A stretch of DNA of 64,000 nt from Owenia fusiformis (taxonomy: Eukaryota; Annelida; Polychaeta; Sabellida; Oweniidae): positions 30,912,740-30,976,739 of the forward strand of contig CAIIXF020000009.1 of NCBI GenBank assembly GCA_903813345.2. The letters run 5' to 3'. A program made the translations under genes and the position numbers. Within the stretch, counting starts at the first letter, position 1, and every line of letters begins with the position of its first letter. Positions 32,801-47,800 of this stretch are shown in pieces. The notes below the pieces were generated by a model. It had not been told where the DNA came from and made no database searches. It was given only the letters and a program-made list of their open reading frames with translations.

Positions 32801-35800
32801 TTAATGGCTCTCAGCCCCCAATCGTAATGGTCCTGCTTGGATAACAACTCTTTACATAGTGTATACAGGGTGATGAACTTCCTAGCCAAGAGTCTAGCTT
32901 CTATGAAGCCCTCAGCTACCAACATGATTTCGCAAATCAGTTCAAAATCGGGTACCACCATAGCACATGGTCGGAACAGTGCCTTCAAGTTTTCGGGAAG
33001 CTCTGTCCTCCCAGCATACCCAGGGTTCATTGTGATGAAGATCCCGACAGTTGGTGTCAGGGATATCTCCTCTCCTAGGAAGTTGAATCGTTGTTTCTTG
33101 TCCTTGATGGCATCTTGGATTGACTTCACTTGGACAGCGACGACAGAGAGCACCTCAACGGAGATTCTATTAAACTCATCAAAACAACCCCATGCACCAG
33201 ATTGAGCCAGGCCTTTGTAAATGTTACCTAAAAAAACACAACATTGCAGTCATTATTCACAAAAATCAGATAAGACTTCAGTCCATTTTTGGAACCATAG
33301 AACCGCACACTTTGGTTGTAATTATTGTACATCTCCAAAATATATGGTTTCTTGAATCAGAATATCAATTCAAACCAAAAATAGTTTTCAATTTCAAATT
33401 AGACATTTTTAATATTTGATAGTAATTTTCAACAGACTAAATAATAACCTGGAACCAATTTCTCAAAAACATTGTCAATCACCATTCGTGATTTCTGTTT
33501 TCTATAATATACTCCACGATTTTCTAAATTGCATTTTTTGAAGTACCTCATCAATTGTAACAATAACAATGAATGCTTACCAATAGACTTGTAGTCCATC
33601 TGTTCAGAGCAGTTGAACACATACACCATGATACCCAGAGCACGTCCAAGATCTTTGGTTGTTTCTGTTTTGCCTGTTCCAGCAGGTCCAGCAGGTGCAC
33701 CACTCATTACAAGATGGAGAGACTGTGTCAGTGTGATATAGCATCTGAAAATTAATACACATAATAAAAAATAAACAAAGCACTGACATCATGACATGAC
33801 AAATTGTCCCCACTGGAAAAAGTGTAATTCTATTACAGACAGCAATGTTATAATCAAGCAGCAGCAACTCTTTGGTGGTGACATAATTTGTAATTTAAAA
33901 ACAAGTCAAGAATCTTTAGTGTCAGATAAAGGATTGCATTATAAGAAACACAGCTTCAGAGTGATGATTTCTTGTAAAGATAAAATTATAAAAGCATGTA
34001 GATCAAAGGTGCACACGAAAACAGAATTAACTAGGTTAATTAAGTGTTGGTATTCTACATATAATATACCGGTATGTCATTCTGCCAAGCAATATTATTT
34101 GACAAGATATATTTTTAAATAAGTACTACAGAATTTTCAAACGATTTCCCTCACCTGTCAGTCAATGGTGTAATCACAAGACGTGGGGTATTTCCCAAGT
34201 ACTCATGGGAGTAACGGAACTCAGCATCACAGATATTAGCAAAGCAATCCTTCTTGGTTTCACACCAACGATGACGTAACTGTGAGAGCCACATGAAAGC
34301 TTGGGAATTGTCGACCTTCTGTGCAATCATTTTTGTGATGACATCACGAGCATGGACATCAATGGTACAGATTGTCATAATCTTTTGACGGTCACCACTA
34401 CTGAGCTTTCCCACCAACATGTTGATCAGGGCATTCAGTTGAGCAATCTGTAAAACACATACATGTAGATTAAACATTTTGAGATTAAGATTTTTTGACA
34501 AGTTCTTAACCAAATATTGCAAATATGGATGGCGTCCTCTAACATGTACATGTAATTCCATATTATTTTACAATAAGAAATAGTAAACATGTATCAACTG
34601 CTAACTTTGTGTGATACAGATATTGCCTAACATGAGCTATCACCGTATTCAAGCTTCATGTTTAAAAATCAAGATAACTTATAATACACACATGCCTCGA
34701 ATGATCAGTGAACTTATTAAATAAAACAAAAAACAACATGTTGGTATCTGGTAAACTAACCTGTTTTTTGCTGTAATCCTTCAATGCATTCTCATAGCCT
34801 TCCTCTAGTCTCCCAAAGGCAATGTTCACCTCTGTAGTCCACCAAATCTGTGTTCCGCAAAGGGCAACCTGAGCAGGGAAGTCAAACAACCACTGATCAC
34901 GAGGCTTCTCCTCATAAGTTACAACAGCTTCATTCATCTCATGACAGATGGTCTCCTTTTGGATATCCAGGATCCTGTTAAGCCATACTTCAACTTGGCC
35001 ATTGCAGTCGCATTCATGAGGGAAGTCCACATATTCTCCATCCTTACTGTACATACCTAGAGCGGTCTTTGTGTTCTCATTGTTATCATCCTGTACAAAC
35101 TTCAAATCAGCCATACTATCAAACAGCTTTGTGAGATGTTTAGCTACAATGGTAGGATCATTACCATTAGAGAGGATATCCAGCAAATCAGCTGATGACA
35201 CAAAGTAGAATCTGGGGAATGCAAGACGTTTGGTCTCAAGATACTCAGCCAGGGCCTTCTCACAGAGGGCTAGATCTCCCTGAAGGGCTTCCAATCTCTC
35301 ATAGAGGTTTGGTTTCCCAGTTGCCTCAACAATATTCAAAGTGCCTTCAACATCAGCCACCAGCTCTTTGAAGTCGGTATCAAGACTATCGAAACGCTTG
35401 GAGTCCTCGGGGAGTTGGTTACGGATATCCTCAGAGCCAATGAAGATACTCTCCAAATGGGACCAAGTACGCTGAACCTCAAACCATATGGTGATGACAG
35501 AGTCAGCTGTAGAGAGTTTCTTCTGCCATGTGGATACTTCTTCAAGGAAGTGAGCAATATATTTGGAAGTCAACATGTTTTGGAGTTGCACCTAAAAACA
35601 ACAAAATGACCATTTTGAAGAACAGGTATAATCACATTATTTTAAGACCAAAAATCGCTTCATCTAATTATTTTATTTTTTGGACTCTCAAGTACTGTAT
35701 GAAGAACATAACATGAAATGACCCCAGAATTAACTCTGATTAATGTGGTCTGCAGTACATAAGGAACACTATTTATTAAAAAGGTTAATCTTTCGATGTG

Positions 35801-38800
35801 AATGCATTACCTGGTTATCTTCTAGTGTCTCTATGGCCTCTTCACTTGCACGCAGCATTGTGATCTGTGTACGTGGATGCTTATCATGTTCAAACTCCAT
35901 TGTGGACCATGTAACATCAAGTTCCTTAAGGACCTTCTCCATGGACATTTCTTTAACTGCCTTATCCACAATGTCATGCACCGTGTCTTCATACTCGTGC
36001 AAGTTCAGTGACATAAGATCTTTCAATGTTGTGCTCTCATCCATAGTGAATTTCACCTGTGAAATAGAGCATGTTACATGTGATTTCATTTTAAACTCTA
36101 AACTAGCTAAAAGTTTTTCATGACATAGAATCGATTCCATTTTAAGGTAATATATTCAGATATCTTTCATTACTTTGATTTTGTTTGTACATAATTAAAT
36201 GAGCCAAAAGTGCAGCTAGAGCTTAAAATATTATTAAACTGTTTATGGAATAAATTGTGTATGTTGATAATTCAAGGCATATCTACTTACCCCTGTGGCC
36301 TGCATAAGCTGCATCCAATGTCTATCTCTAATGGCAGGGTTCTGTAGTTCACTGACAGCTCTCAAAGATGTCAACATATTCTTCACTTGGTTCTCTACCC
36401 CTGAGTAGGAGTCCCATGCCCTCATCTCCTTATCCAGACTCCTGATGTCCTTAGCAAACTTCTTGCAGTCCATTTCCATCTGTTCTACATTGATTTCCAG
36501 CCAAGGGGTCTTTTCCCAATCTTCAATACTTGAGCGTACAATGAAGACGTAATCCCAGAGGGACTTGAGAAGACGTGCTTCCCGCCTGCATTGTTTGATT
36601 GCTTTGTAGTCAGGCACATTGACCTCAAACAGACTAGCTGATTCTAAGAGGGCCGCCATTTCTTTCTCCATGCCAAGCAGAATAAGATGCTGGACATCTA
36701 GCTCATCATACGGAGTTTCACAGGAGTATTGGAATGCACTAATCTTGCGGAATTTCTCGCGATATTCATGTTGTTGAACATCAAATGAGGCGCATTTACG
36801 GCGAATATTGTTCACTTCATTAGCCTGTAGTGGTGCCACCTGTTGTTTGACTGTGATGTGTATCTTCTTTGTGTTGTTCCATTGTTCGGGTAGCTCTTGA
36901 AGCTGTTGATGGACATCATCAGGAAGCTCCTGTTCGTATTGTCTCAAAAGCTCAATGGTCTGTTTCAATGGTTCAAACATCTCATCAGTTGAAGCTTGAC
37001 GTTCTTTGACAGCCATTAGATAACCCATAGTTCCTACAAGACCGTCATAGTCTCCCTCTTCTACAGGAGTGGTCAAACCAGCATCTGTCACCTTGATGAA
37101 CTCTTGGAGGTCATTCAAACTAGAAGAAATTACATAAGTCACATTATCATATGAAAAACAGCCCACGAGGTAACGTCTACATCGTTGTTGGTTATCATCA
37201 ATGAAAAGCCTTTGTTTGTACATGTTTAGTATTGGGTTATTTCTTGAAAACTTTTTTACAAAATTGACTCACATTATCCAGTATATGGAATATTATAAAG
37301 AAATTGACAAACATAAAAATTTTGATTTTAGCCACTTTTTTCTGAAAGTACATACCTGTTGGTAACATGATCAACCAAGTGCTGCTTGAACATGTAGCCC
37401 CAGCGTCTGATAATGTTGATGAGACTGGCCTTGAAGCCCTTGGAGTCCACACGGAACCATTTATCAAATGTATGGGTACTTTCAAACTGGTCGACCTCCT
37501 CATAGATCTTCTCATATGTATCAACCTAGATTGGACAAAAGATCCAAATGTATTTTCTCATTGGAGCAACAAATTAAAGGTTGTTTTTAATGTTTTTCAT
37601 GCATTTACAAAAAAAATATTGAAATAATGTTGCTATTGTAAACATCTGGTTTTTACTCTCATGGTAAAAGGTTGATTATATATTTAAAATAACCTTTTGG
37701 TTGATTGGGTTTACCAAGCTTCAAGTTCTGGAATATTCAACTCATTCATTCTATAGCTCTAGTTCAGTTGACAAACAATATATTCATTGTATTTGTGTAT
37801 TTACCTGTTCTTTGAACTGTTCCAAGGTTGGTGGACTCTCTGGAACGCCATCCTCAGCGTGTGCTTCAATCTCCTCTGTGGTTAACACATGGTTGTAGAG
37901 AAGGAACTGACGCATGAACTCATTGCGATCATCCACCCAGAGATAGGCGTAACTGTCAAATGAGTTGCGATACTCACAAGCTTTGTTCATTACATTCTGG
38001 ACCTTGTCCATCAGTTCTTGGCGCATCTCAGATAGTTCTTCCATGTCTTCAAGGTCAGGCTGGGAAAAGATGAACATATTAAGGTTTTATTTGAATCATT
38101 GTGTGCATGCTGTATGATGTAGAACGTAGATGTGATTGGTTGGACTGATTAAGCCTTGAAATTCTGACATCAACATTATACTGTTAAATTATTTAAATTT
38201 TTTTAATATTCAATGAAATGGAAAAGAATTAAGTGGAACGAAACAGAAAATGATGAATTAAATAACCTCACGATAGCTAATTTATTTTAATTAATTTTAA
38301 TTAATCTAATTTATAACCATGCACTTCATGAATGTTATCCAAATTTTTACCTGATAGTGACTCTGTCCACTGTGACTGGCCAGTCTTTCAATGAGGGATG
38401 CTTGCTTATAGATATCACCAACAAGACCATCCACAAGATCATAAAAGCCATCAGCAACACCATAATCCAGTGATGGCTTGAAAACCATCTCAGGAGCCTG
38501 TCAAGAAATAATGTATTAAGTTAAGTTTGATACAGTTACATACAATAAAACCTGTCTAATTCAAAAGCCTCTGAGACCAGCTAAAAGTGTTGCGATAAGT
38601 ATGACATGTTCACATTTCAAGGTTTTATAAACATGTAAGTAAATGGGAGACAAATTTCGGACTGGTAAAAAGTGTTCACATTGAAAGCTGTTCAGATTTG
38701 AGAGTTGTTCAGATATACAGGTTTCACTGTACATCCTGCATGTCTAGAAAACTGTAAGTAAAAGGCACAATGAATCAACATTACATGACATTCCAGTAGT

Positions 38801-41800
38801 TACTCATTTTTTCAGTATAAGAAATTTTAAGATTTTGTTCTTTTTCTGTAATCTAATGATCACTAAACAAATAATGAAGAAATAAAAAAATGAAAGAAGA
38901 AACAAAAGATTGGTTCAAACATCATTATAAATTTTAGATAAATAGCCAATACACAACATAAAAAGCTACCTATCTTGCAAAAAATTATATGTGTGAATCA
39001 AGTGAATGAATCATGTTCTGTACAAACATCCAGTCTACATGCACTCAGGTAACAATTATATAAATGACAACAATAAATTGATCACACACTTTATTCATAT
39101 CAACAAATACAATGTACGTTTAAATCATTTCTACAGCACAAGCAGTGAAGCACTGGACAAAATAATCACCTGTTTCTTCAGTGAGATGGTCTAAGTTACC
39201 AAAAACATTTATTAATTGAGAATAGTGTTCAAATATGAGAACTCCTTAAATAACAAATGAGTCTGAGGTTTATCATGTTGCCTTAAAAATAGTTACGGTT
39301 AATGATGTCTGTCTCTTTAACTCATTTATTCATTTCATTCAAAATACTGGTATTTTGAAAGACATACTCGTACGTGTATACTATGACTCAAATATTGATG
39401 TTAAGGATGCAGTACCAGGTCAGCGTAGAAAAAGTTCCAGACATTAGATTTTGCTCATATTTTTTACAATGTATCACTATGATGTTATCATCATCCAAGT
39501 GCAATATGAAGAGGATTGACCGTCTGGTAATTACAAAATAAAAAAATTATTTTACCCACCCAAAATGAATCTTTTTACTTTTTTTGAGTTTTCAATAGAG
39601 CTGGCACCTTTTGAACCCTGGTTTTCGTATCCACTAATTGCGACTCAAGAACAGGTTTTCCCATAAAAGTGAAAGGGATAAAATATGCTTGATAAAATGT
39701 TTCCAATTTAATTCTTTTCTGGAAACACCATTATCGAAATAAACTATAATTTTTGAATAAGACTAAATGCGAAAATGACGTTCTTGGGAGCTAGCTTTCT
39801 CAAACCGGAAGTCAAACCTGCGCAAACAGACGTGAAAACCGACCCGGTACTGCATCCTTAAATTTTTAAGCAGATGAGTGGAGACTAAAATGTACAAAAA
39901 GTTTCCTAAAATGTACATTAAGTTACTCATAATTTCATACCAGAATTTTATTTTGAGGTGTTAAACATTTGACCTTTTTAAATGTTATAGCATAGTCTCA
40001 AAAGATGAATAAAAATTTAAAAAATTTAATTAAACTTACCTCAAGATTGAGCTTAGCCTCAAAGAGTGGAGTGAGGCCACCCTTGTTGAGGTCTGTGTTA
40101 TCAAGAAGGAAGTTCAAGCTGCAGTGTATGGTGTTGAAGAAACCATCAACGATCATCTCATCAACATAATCCACATAGGCCTTCCAGATATCTGTCTCTG
40201 CATCCGCTTTGAAAAATTCCAGGTTTTCCTACAAAAAGATACATGAATCATAAGGTTTAAACAATAAATCACTTTGAAGATCAGTTCACAAAAAGATTTT
40301 AAAAACTTCAGACAATTATTGAAAACATTTTTATTTTTTGCCTATACACTCAAGTTATTTTATACTTCTTGATTTTCGTGGGATAATTGTTACATTTTAT
40401 GTCAAAAAGGAGTAATATCAATTTTTCGCACCTTGAGTAAATTGTGAATCTTATCGCCCAATTCTTTCACCTCAGCGTATCTCTTATTACAAACATTTTC
40501 TCGATCCTCTAGATGGAGTAGTGACTCCACTTGTTTATCAACCTTTCGGACAAACAATGGATCCTTGCTCCATGTTGCCATAATCTTCTGAATGTTCTCT
40601 ACGTTATCCTTGGCCTTCTGTACCCGAGACTCAAGATCTCGTACCTGCTCTCTGGTTTCTTGGATATATTCCCATACACCTGTAAAAATAAAATGAAAAT
40701 TATAAAATATATGATGGTACTTCAAGACACTTGGGAAGATGAAACAGTTGTTTTGGGTCATATGATGAAAGCTTCATGCTACTGTGTCTCAGAAAAGTAG
40801 GAAACAAATGGAAGCATTCACTAATCAGTGAACTTTGTGCACTTGTATGATATGGAAATAGTATAATACATAACAATGCAATGAAGCACAATACAATATA
40901 AAATGCAATTGTATAAGTAGGTGTCTGAACACACATTTAAAACCACTGTTCTCTTTATTACCACACTGCACCTTCTTATTGTATTATCTTGATAATCCTT
41001 TCACTAAAATGAAGATTCAACTTACTGTCATCATTCCAGTTGAGATCTTTCTCTGCTTTGAGTAACTGGGCATCAATCTCCTCCATTTGTGTCTCAATGA
41101 GTGGGAACTCCACTTCAAGGACAGTCTCTCGGACCTTGTTGTACCGCTTCACTATCAGATCAAGGTTGTTTACATAGTTCCTGAATGTGTCGTTCTCTTT
41201 GTATACGTTGCTAGCAGAGGGAGGGATCTCATCAGAATCTTCAACCTCCGCAATGCGGATCTCCATGTATTTTACCTCACGGAGCACGGCAACCAGCTGG
41301 AATCAGAGAGAAATGAATGAATCAGGTGAGACTGGATTGTTCAATGAGATGTAGGTAAGAAAATCCAAATAACCTGGAAGCTTGAAATAAACTGATTCAA
41401 GTACACATTTGGCCTATTTCATGAAAATATCATAAATTATAGCAAAATTCTATTTTCTCTTCCTTTGTTGTATCACAAATTACAATTGAAATAGAAAAAT
41501 TAAAATATACAATGTTTTGGTTAATCAGGTCCTCAGCACAAGATCCAACTCAAGAAAAAATTACTCCTCACCTGAGGATCAAAGTTGTGACAGATGAGTT
41601 TTGTCTCTTCATTACGCTGTAGAAGTGGCTGAGCAAGATTGAATGAGCATGCCTCATCCACTCCAGCTACCCATTCATTGTAGCACTGCTTCTCATACTT
41701 CTGTAGGAGCTCCAAGAATTCCTCATATTTGATCATCAAAAGTCGAGCCTCCTCACCCTCCATACATCTATATATATATGAGTATATATGAGAATATGAG

Positions 41801-44800
41801 TGAAATGGTTTAAAGTGGACATTAGGTGGTAGGGCTTGGGTCACAATATTGTTTTTTGCAAAAATTATCAAACAAAGGTTTAGAATCCCCATCAAGAAAC
41901 AGTGAAATTATGTTATTGCAAAATCAATTTTCTGTTTTTATAATTATTGATAATAAATCATGGCTTTTTACTCTCCTTTCTAACATAATCAGTATCTGTG
42001 AAGAAATGACAGTTTAATATTTGGTATTTTAAGGATAGAAATTTTGTTTTCTAATGTTGCCCTTGTGCTTTCTGAGATTTTGAAGTGTACAGACAAAACA
42101 TTAAAAATTAAATTCTCATAAAATCAAGTCGTGGATAATGCTATGTACATGTATCAAAAAATAATTCAAATAAAATTCATCTTCTGGATTCAATTTCTAC
42201 AAGTTCTCAATTTCACTTACGGGTGTTCTACATGCTTGAGTTGACTCATGGGGACTGTCACCCTCTCTCGTAGCTCAGCAGCCCACTTCATGCCACCAGA
42301 TATCTTAGGCATGTTCTTGTGAATGGGAGGCTGGCCTGAAGAACATAAAATATACAACATCACCTAAGTTTTAAATCAATAAGTCTATTTCATTCATAAA
42401 AATGCATTCACAAAATGCCTTGTTATACGGCAACCATCTTTTACATTGGCGAACAAGACTTGAATCATTACACTTGCTAATTTTAGTCAATGTCCTAACA
42501 ATCAGACAAAAATTGTCAGTAATTTAGTAGAGACTGGCAATATATGTACACTAAAGGGCTAAAACTCAGGAATTTAATGCTATAAATAATTCTTAAGACA
42601 ATAAAAGAGCTTAAGTCCTGCAGTGGTTCTCACCTGTTGAGTTCAGCATCACCATCTGCTTATCATATATGGCCTTAGCAGTGTCTAGCTCATTATCCAT
42701 CATAGTTATAAGTTGTGGGTAAGACTTGTCAAAGTCTTCTTTGATCAACTGTCGCTCAAGCAGTGACCCAAAGATGTCGATCAACTGAAAAGTGGAATTA
42801 AGTTCTATTAAAGATTATTTTCATGTGAATAACTTTTCCTTACAAAGTATAACATGAATATAAGAATCAAGTGCGGTATGTTAAAGTATAATTTATTTTA
42901 TTTTTCAAGTGAAGATTTTTTCATGAATGATGAAATGCCTTTATAGTATATTACTGACTTATACTTACTTTGAATGAGGACTCAAGACCACAGCAGTCCT
43001 CAAAGCCTTGGCAGATAATGGCCCCTAGACGTCTGTCCAGGTCTTCTGTGGAGCGACGGAATGTCTCATAGTCAGAGGTGAACTCCTGTCAATAAAACAT
43101 TATTTTAATTATGGTGTTACCTAAATTCATATGCATACATATGTTTTAAATGAATTCTTGAACATGTGTTATAAAATGATTATTTCTAGAGCATTATCTA
43201 GTAACATTTTTTTAATTTCCAATTATCATCTGTTGTTCTCATATTTTAAACTATTTTTGGCCGAATCATGTTTTTAGTTTATCATTTTTACAATCAACTT
43301 TAAATCCAATATTCTTCCATGAATTCAAAATAAAAAAACAAAAAATACACCAATATTTTGCTCTATTGAGTGGAATACTTTTGCATTTTTTACAAGTTAT
43401 ATTCCCTGGAACCTCTGAACATACCTCATCATCATTATCTAAGCAGTCATATGTCACTTCAGTGAACACTTTGTAGAGCTCATTGAATTCATCAAATATT
43501 TGGACCACCTGAGAACTGAGCATCTTGCCCTTTATACCACCAAGCTCAACCTTCTCCAGCTTCATGAACTCTATGGCAGTCTCAAACAGATCCTGAAAGT
43601 ACAAATGGAATGAACTCAATGTAGTTAAATGCGTCATAGCATTTGTGGTTGTTTAATATTTTTCTTATGGGTTTATCTTGAATTCTTTGCATTTATCTTG
43701 AATCTAATTTTTGGGTAATGACACCTCATTAACCACTTTTGTTTGGAAAGAAAATATTGCTTATTTTCCACAAATGCTACATTACTTTCATATATAAAAT
43801 AGATGCTAAGGGGTTTGCTAAAGGAGCATCTTATTTATTAACCCTAGAATAGTAAGATCATTTTTTTCAATAAGCACATCTATTTGTCAATCACTGAAAC
43901 TTACTCTGACAGTTTCCACCTTCTCTACGAACTTGTCAAATCTGGCAAAGACAAGTTGAGGGGCAAATTCCCATTCTTTTGGTTCACCTTCCTTGAAGTA
44001 GTCCTTGATGTTGGCACGGTGCTCCTCATAAGATTTGCGGAAAGCATTGAGGATATTTACAGCACCATTCACCTTGACGATCACCTCTTCCAGTTCTCCT
44101 TTGAAGATTTCTGTGGGCTCCAGGAAGTTGCGACACTGAAGAAATAAAGATTAAAGAAATCTATCATGTTGATAAAATATCAACCAAGAGTTCTGTACAA
44201 GATTACTAATTAGCTTAAGAATATATAATATTGAATGAGCAATCATTCTGGTTCCACCCCTAATGTGATACTTACATTTTCAATGAGCATATTGCAGATC
44301 TCTTGGAGGAGAATAATGATCCTGGCTGGTGTGTTGTAATACTGTGAATTAGCCCAGATGAGACACACTACATGCAGTAGAGGGTCAAACAGCTTTGCTG
44401 ATTCATCAAACTCTGCATTCTCTACATCATCTAGCTGATCACGAAGTGGCTTCAAGAACATGTTGATGTCTTGTGCCTCAGCAAGAGCTGAAAACAGAAA
44501 TGAAAGTTTCAACTCTGACTGTTACTAAGATATAGGCCTATCTTATATAATAGTCTCACATCAGGTTTCTGAGTGTTAGAGAGAGGGGGGGGGTGGAGTC
44601 ACAATGTTGAATATAACCATTTTTCAAATTGTCTAAAATGTAGAAAATCTAGTCACAGAACAAACAGTATGCTGGATACTCATGAAAATTACCTAGCACC
44701 AAATCACATTAATTTCATCCAGTTGAACATTTGAAAAATCATGAAAATTCTTTCACAGTCATAATGGGTAAAATGTAATTTTGTATCCAGTTGAGAGAAT

Positions 44801-47800
44801 ATCCAGAGGGAGAACACTGTTTCCATATGTGTGCAAAATAATTGTTCTGATATAAATCATCATACCTGCAACCACATCTCTGAAGATGTTCTTAAAGGAT
44901 GGGAAGTAGCTGCTCTGTGTTCTCTCCAAAAGTTCAGCCATTTTACGCACTTTGGGATCTCGTAACTACAACAATGAAAGTTTTTTAATTAATGGACACT
45001 GTATGCTGTGTAGATAACTGTTCATGTAGAGAAGTACATTTACTTGAGAATGTTTTTAAACTGTGTTATTACTCAATACACTCAGTGGATAGATTATTTT
45101 CAAGATTCAGCATTTTGCTTTTGAAATTGATAGCAGTAGAATCTGTGTTGACAGCGGAAACATCAAAACCAGAAGAGAAGAAAATGCAATCATATTTTAA
45201 TGATGATATCTAATGAATTCATGAAAAAGTTTCCACTTGCTGCATGTTCTGTACAGAAATGGCACATACCTGATCATAAATGCATTCAAGATTCTGAGCC
45301 TTTGCTTTCCAGAAGTTCAACTCTACAAAGGGTGATGGATTAAGTCCCTCAAGGAGTGGCTGAGCAGAGTCTCTCTTGAGGACATCTCTTATCTGGTGGG
45401 TCCAATCAATAATGACTGATTCAATTGCATGCACCAAGTTTCTGTCACATGTATCTTCCCTACAATTTGTAAAATATCTGATTACTATATTTTAGATCAT
45501 AGCTTTTGGATTGTAACAACCCTGCAAGAAACAGCACTGCCACCCTAGTTTCAGTTTAGATAGCTGATAGTTCAGTCGATAGAGCATCTGACTTTGGATC
45601 TGAGGGTTTAAGATTTGATTATAACACAGGGTGTTTAATTCACACACTTTCTTTCAAATACATATCTAGCTTGTTGCACTATGCTAGGAGGAGGTACGTC
45701 TCGGGTTATTAGTTTTTTATGAGAATGATTATGAAATATGTGTACCTCAATGATTCATGGTTAGTCTTTTTATTTACCTAATAGATGCATTTGTAAAATG
45801 TAATTTAGCTTGACAGTGATACATAAGGGTTATGTACTGGGAGGTTTTGGATATGGGTTTATCCAGAGGGAGATATGCATATCTACCTGAGAGACCGTAG
45901 GGACCGAAGGTAGATATGCATATCACGAGGGATGAACCCAATATCCAAACCGACCGTACATAACTGCTTTATCCTATACCAAGTAGAGTTTTCAGGTGCA
46001 TATGGCCATTTCAATAGTACAAGGTGTAAAAACAATCAAATCATTCATATGCAAAGTCATTTTATTGCATTTCCACTACTTACCGGAAGCGGGAAGATAT
46101 GCACCGAAGCGGGAAGATATGCACCGAAGCGGGAGATATGGCGGGAAATATGGAGGTTCTGGATATGGAAACCTCATAATCAGGATACGGGATATATCTT
46201 ACCAACTTATCTCCCTAAAACTCTACTTGGCATAGAATAAATTTGTGTATGCATTTGCAAATGTCATTTACAGCCACAAAATTCTTACTTTTCAGCTACT
46301 TCTTCCACTTTCTCTGTACCAACAGGTAGAGGTAATAAAGTTTTCCCCTTCACTTGTCCTGCAACAACATAGACGCTGCTCTTCAAGTTATGTACATGGC
46401 GTAATACATCTGCTGATACAACATTAGGCCATTGCTCATGATTTCTCTCATTTGACAACAGTGGAACTAAAACCTGTAAGTAGATCAACGAGTCACTGTA
46501 CTAAGGTTCATTAAATGCATGCAACGGTCACAATATAGTATAATGATGATCTTAAAATAAAATCAACTACTCTCGAAGGAAATGTAAGTTGTCACTTGTT
46601 ATATTTTGTGACTGGAATTCCCTACAAAACTACCCTGCTCATCACCTAAAATTTCCTGATTTTGAGAGAATATGTTTGAGAAACAATAAAAGGTCAGTGA
46701 GGCAAATTAGAAGGCAGTGTCAAATTACTTTAGAAGTAGATTTTGAACTGCGAAGTGTAGACATGACTTCAAAATCACCAAAATGTCGAGTGACATTTTA
46801 CATTTCCTCCAACCTTAGAATAGCAACTTTGTTGTGTTTTACTGGTACATGTAAGCTATTGACAAATCTCCTGTTTTCTGAGTTGACAGGGAGAAACATC
46901 ATGACATGTTTTAGTTGTTGGAGATAGACATGGTACAATCAGAGACAAAAATTCAAATTTATTAGCTTTATTGTATTTCAATCCCCATCAGGGGTCATAT
47001 ACAAAGCATACAACTAACTACAAACTACTTAAGTACAAAAAAGACATGTTGCCATTCCCATCTTCTACTACATTGTATTCCCTAAGCTAAATCTTTTGAT
47101 TTCATAGTCAAAAATGCCAATTGTATATTTTGACGCCTGACAGCAACGGGGTGCAAATAGATTACCTTTAAGGATGGAGATCGTTAAAAAATTATAATGG
47201 TATTTCATACAAGCAACATGTACAGTGTAAAGTATTGCCGTGTCTAGGCCTAGGGGAAGTGGTCCTAATTATCGCACGGTCCTAATTATCGCACGATTGT
47301 CCTAAATAGCTAAAATATGCACCCACCATCTTTTAAACCAGTGTTACGAAAAACAGTTCAACACCATTACTCCCAATCTTCATGATTTATTCATATATTT
47401 AGAAATATCTCTTCATTTTTTAAGAATTGTTAACTTCCGCCATTGTCATAAATGCTTTTGCGCAAGAAGTGAAATTCGTCTGACAAATTTTGACCCCCTC
47501 CAAATAAAGACAGAAAAGTAAGTGTATAATGTATATTTTGTTGATATTTTACACTAAAACTGATAGAAAAATGATTACAGCATATGTATGTATCTGTTAT
47601 AAACAGAGAAATGTATACAGTATCGTGAAATGACATCTGAAACATAACTGTGCGATAATTAGGACGACTGTGCGATAATTAGGACCACCGCACATGCGAG
47701 TCTAAGGGGTCTTAAAGTGTTAGCGTTCGGAGATTGAGAAATGTCAAACACTACTTAGATTTTAGAGGAAAGGTTGATCTTTCGTCTCATATTCTTAAAG

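Noticed and set aside
45561-45625. Functional tRNA gene
   Set aside because: The A-box-like part is good but the anticodon stem does not pair and the B-box is decayed; kept only as a repeat.
47430-47645. 71-codon open frame found in both 622-bp elements
   Set aside because: Its conservation is explained by near-identity of the whole element; no transposase motif or domain is visible.
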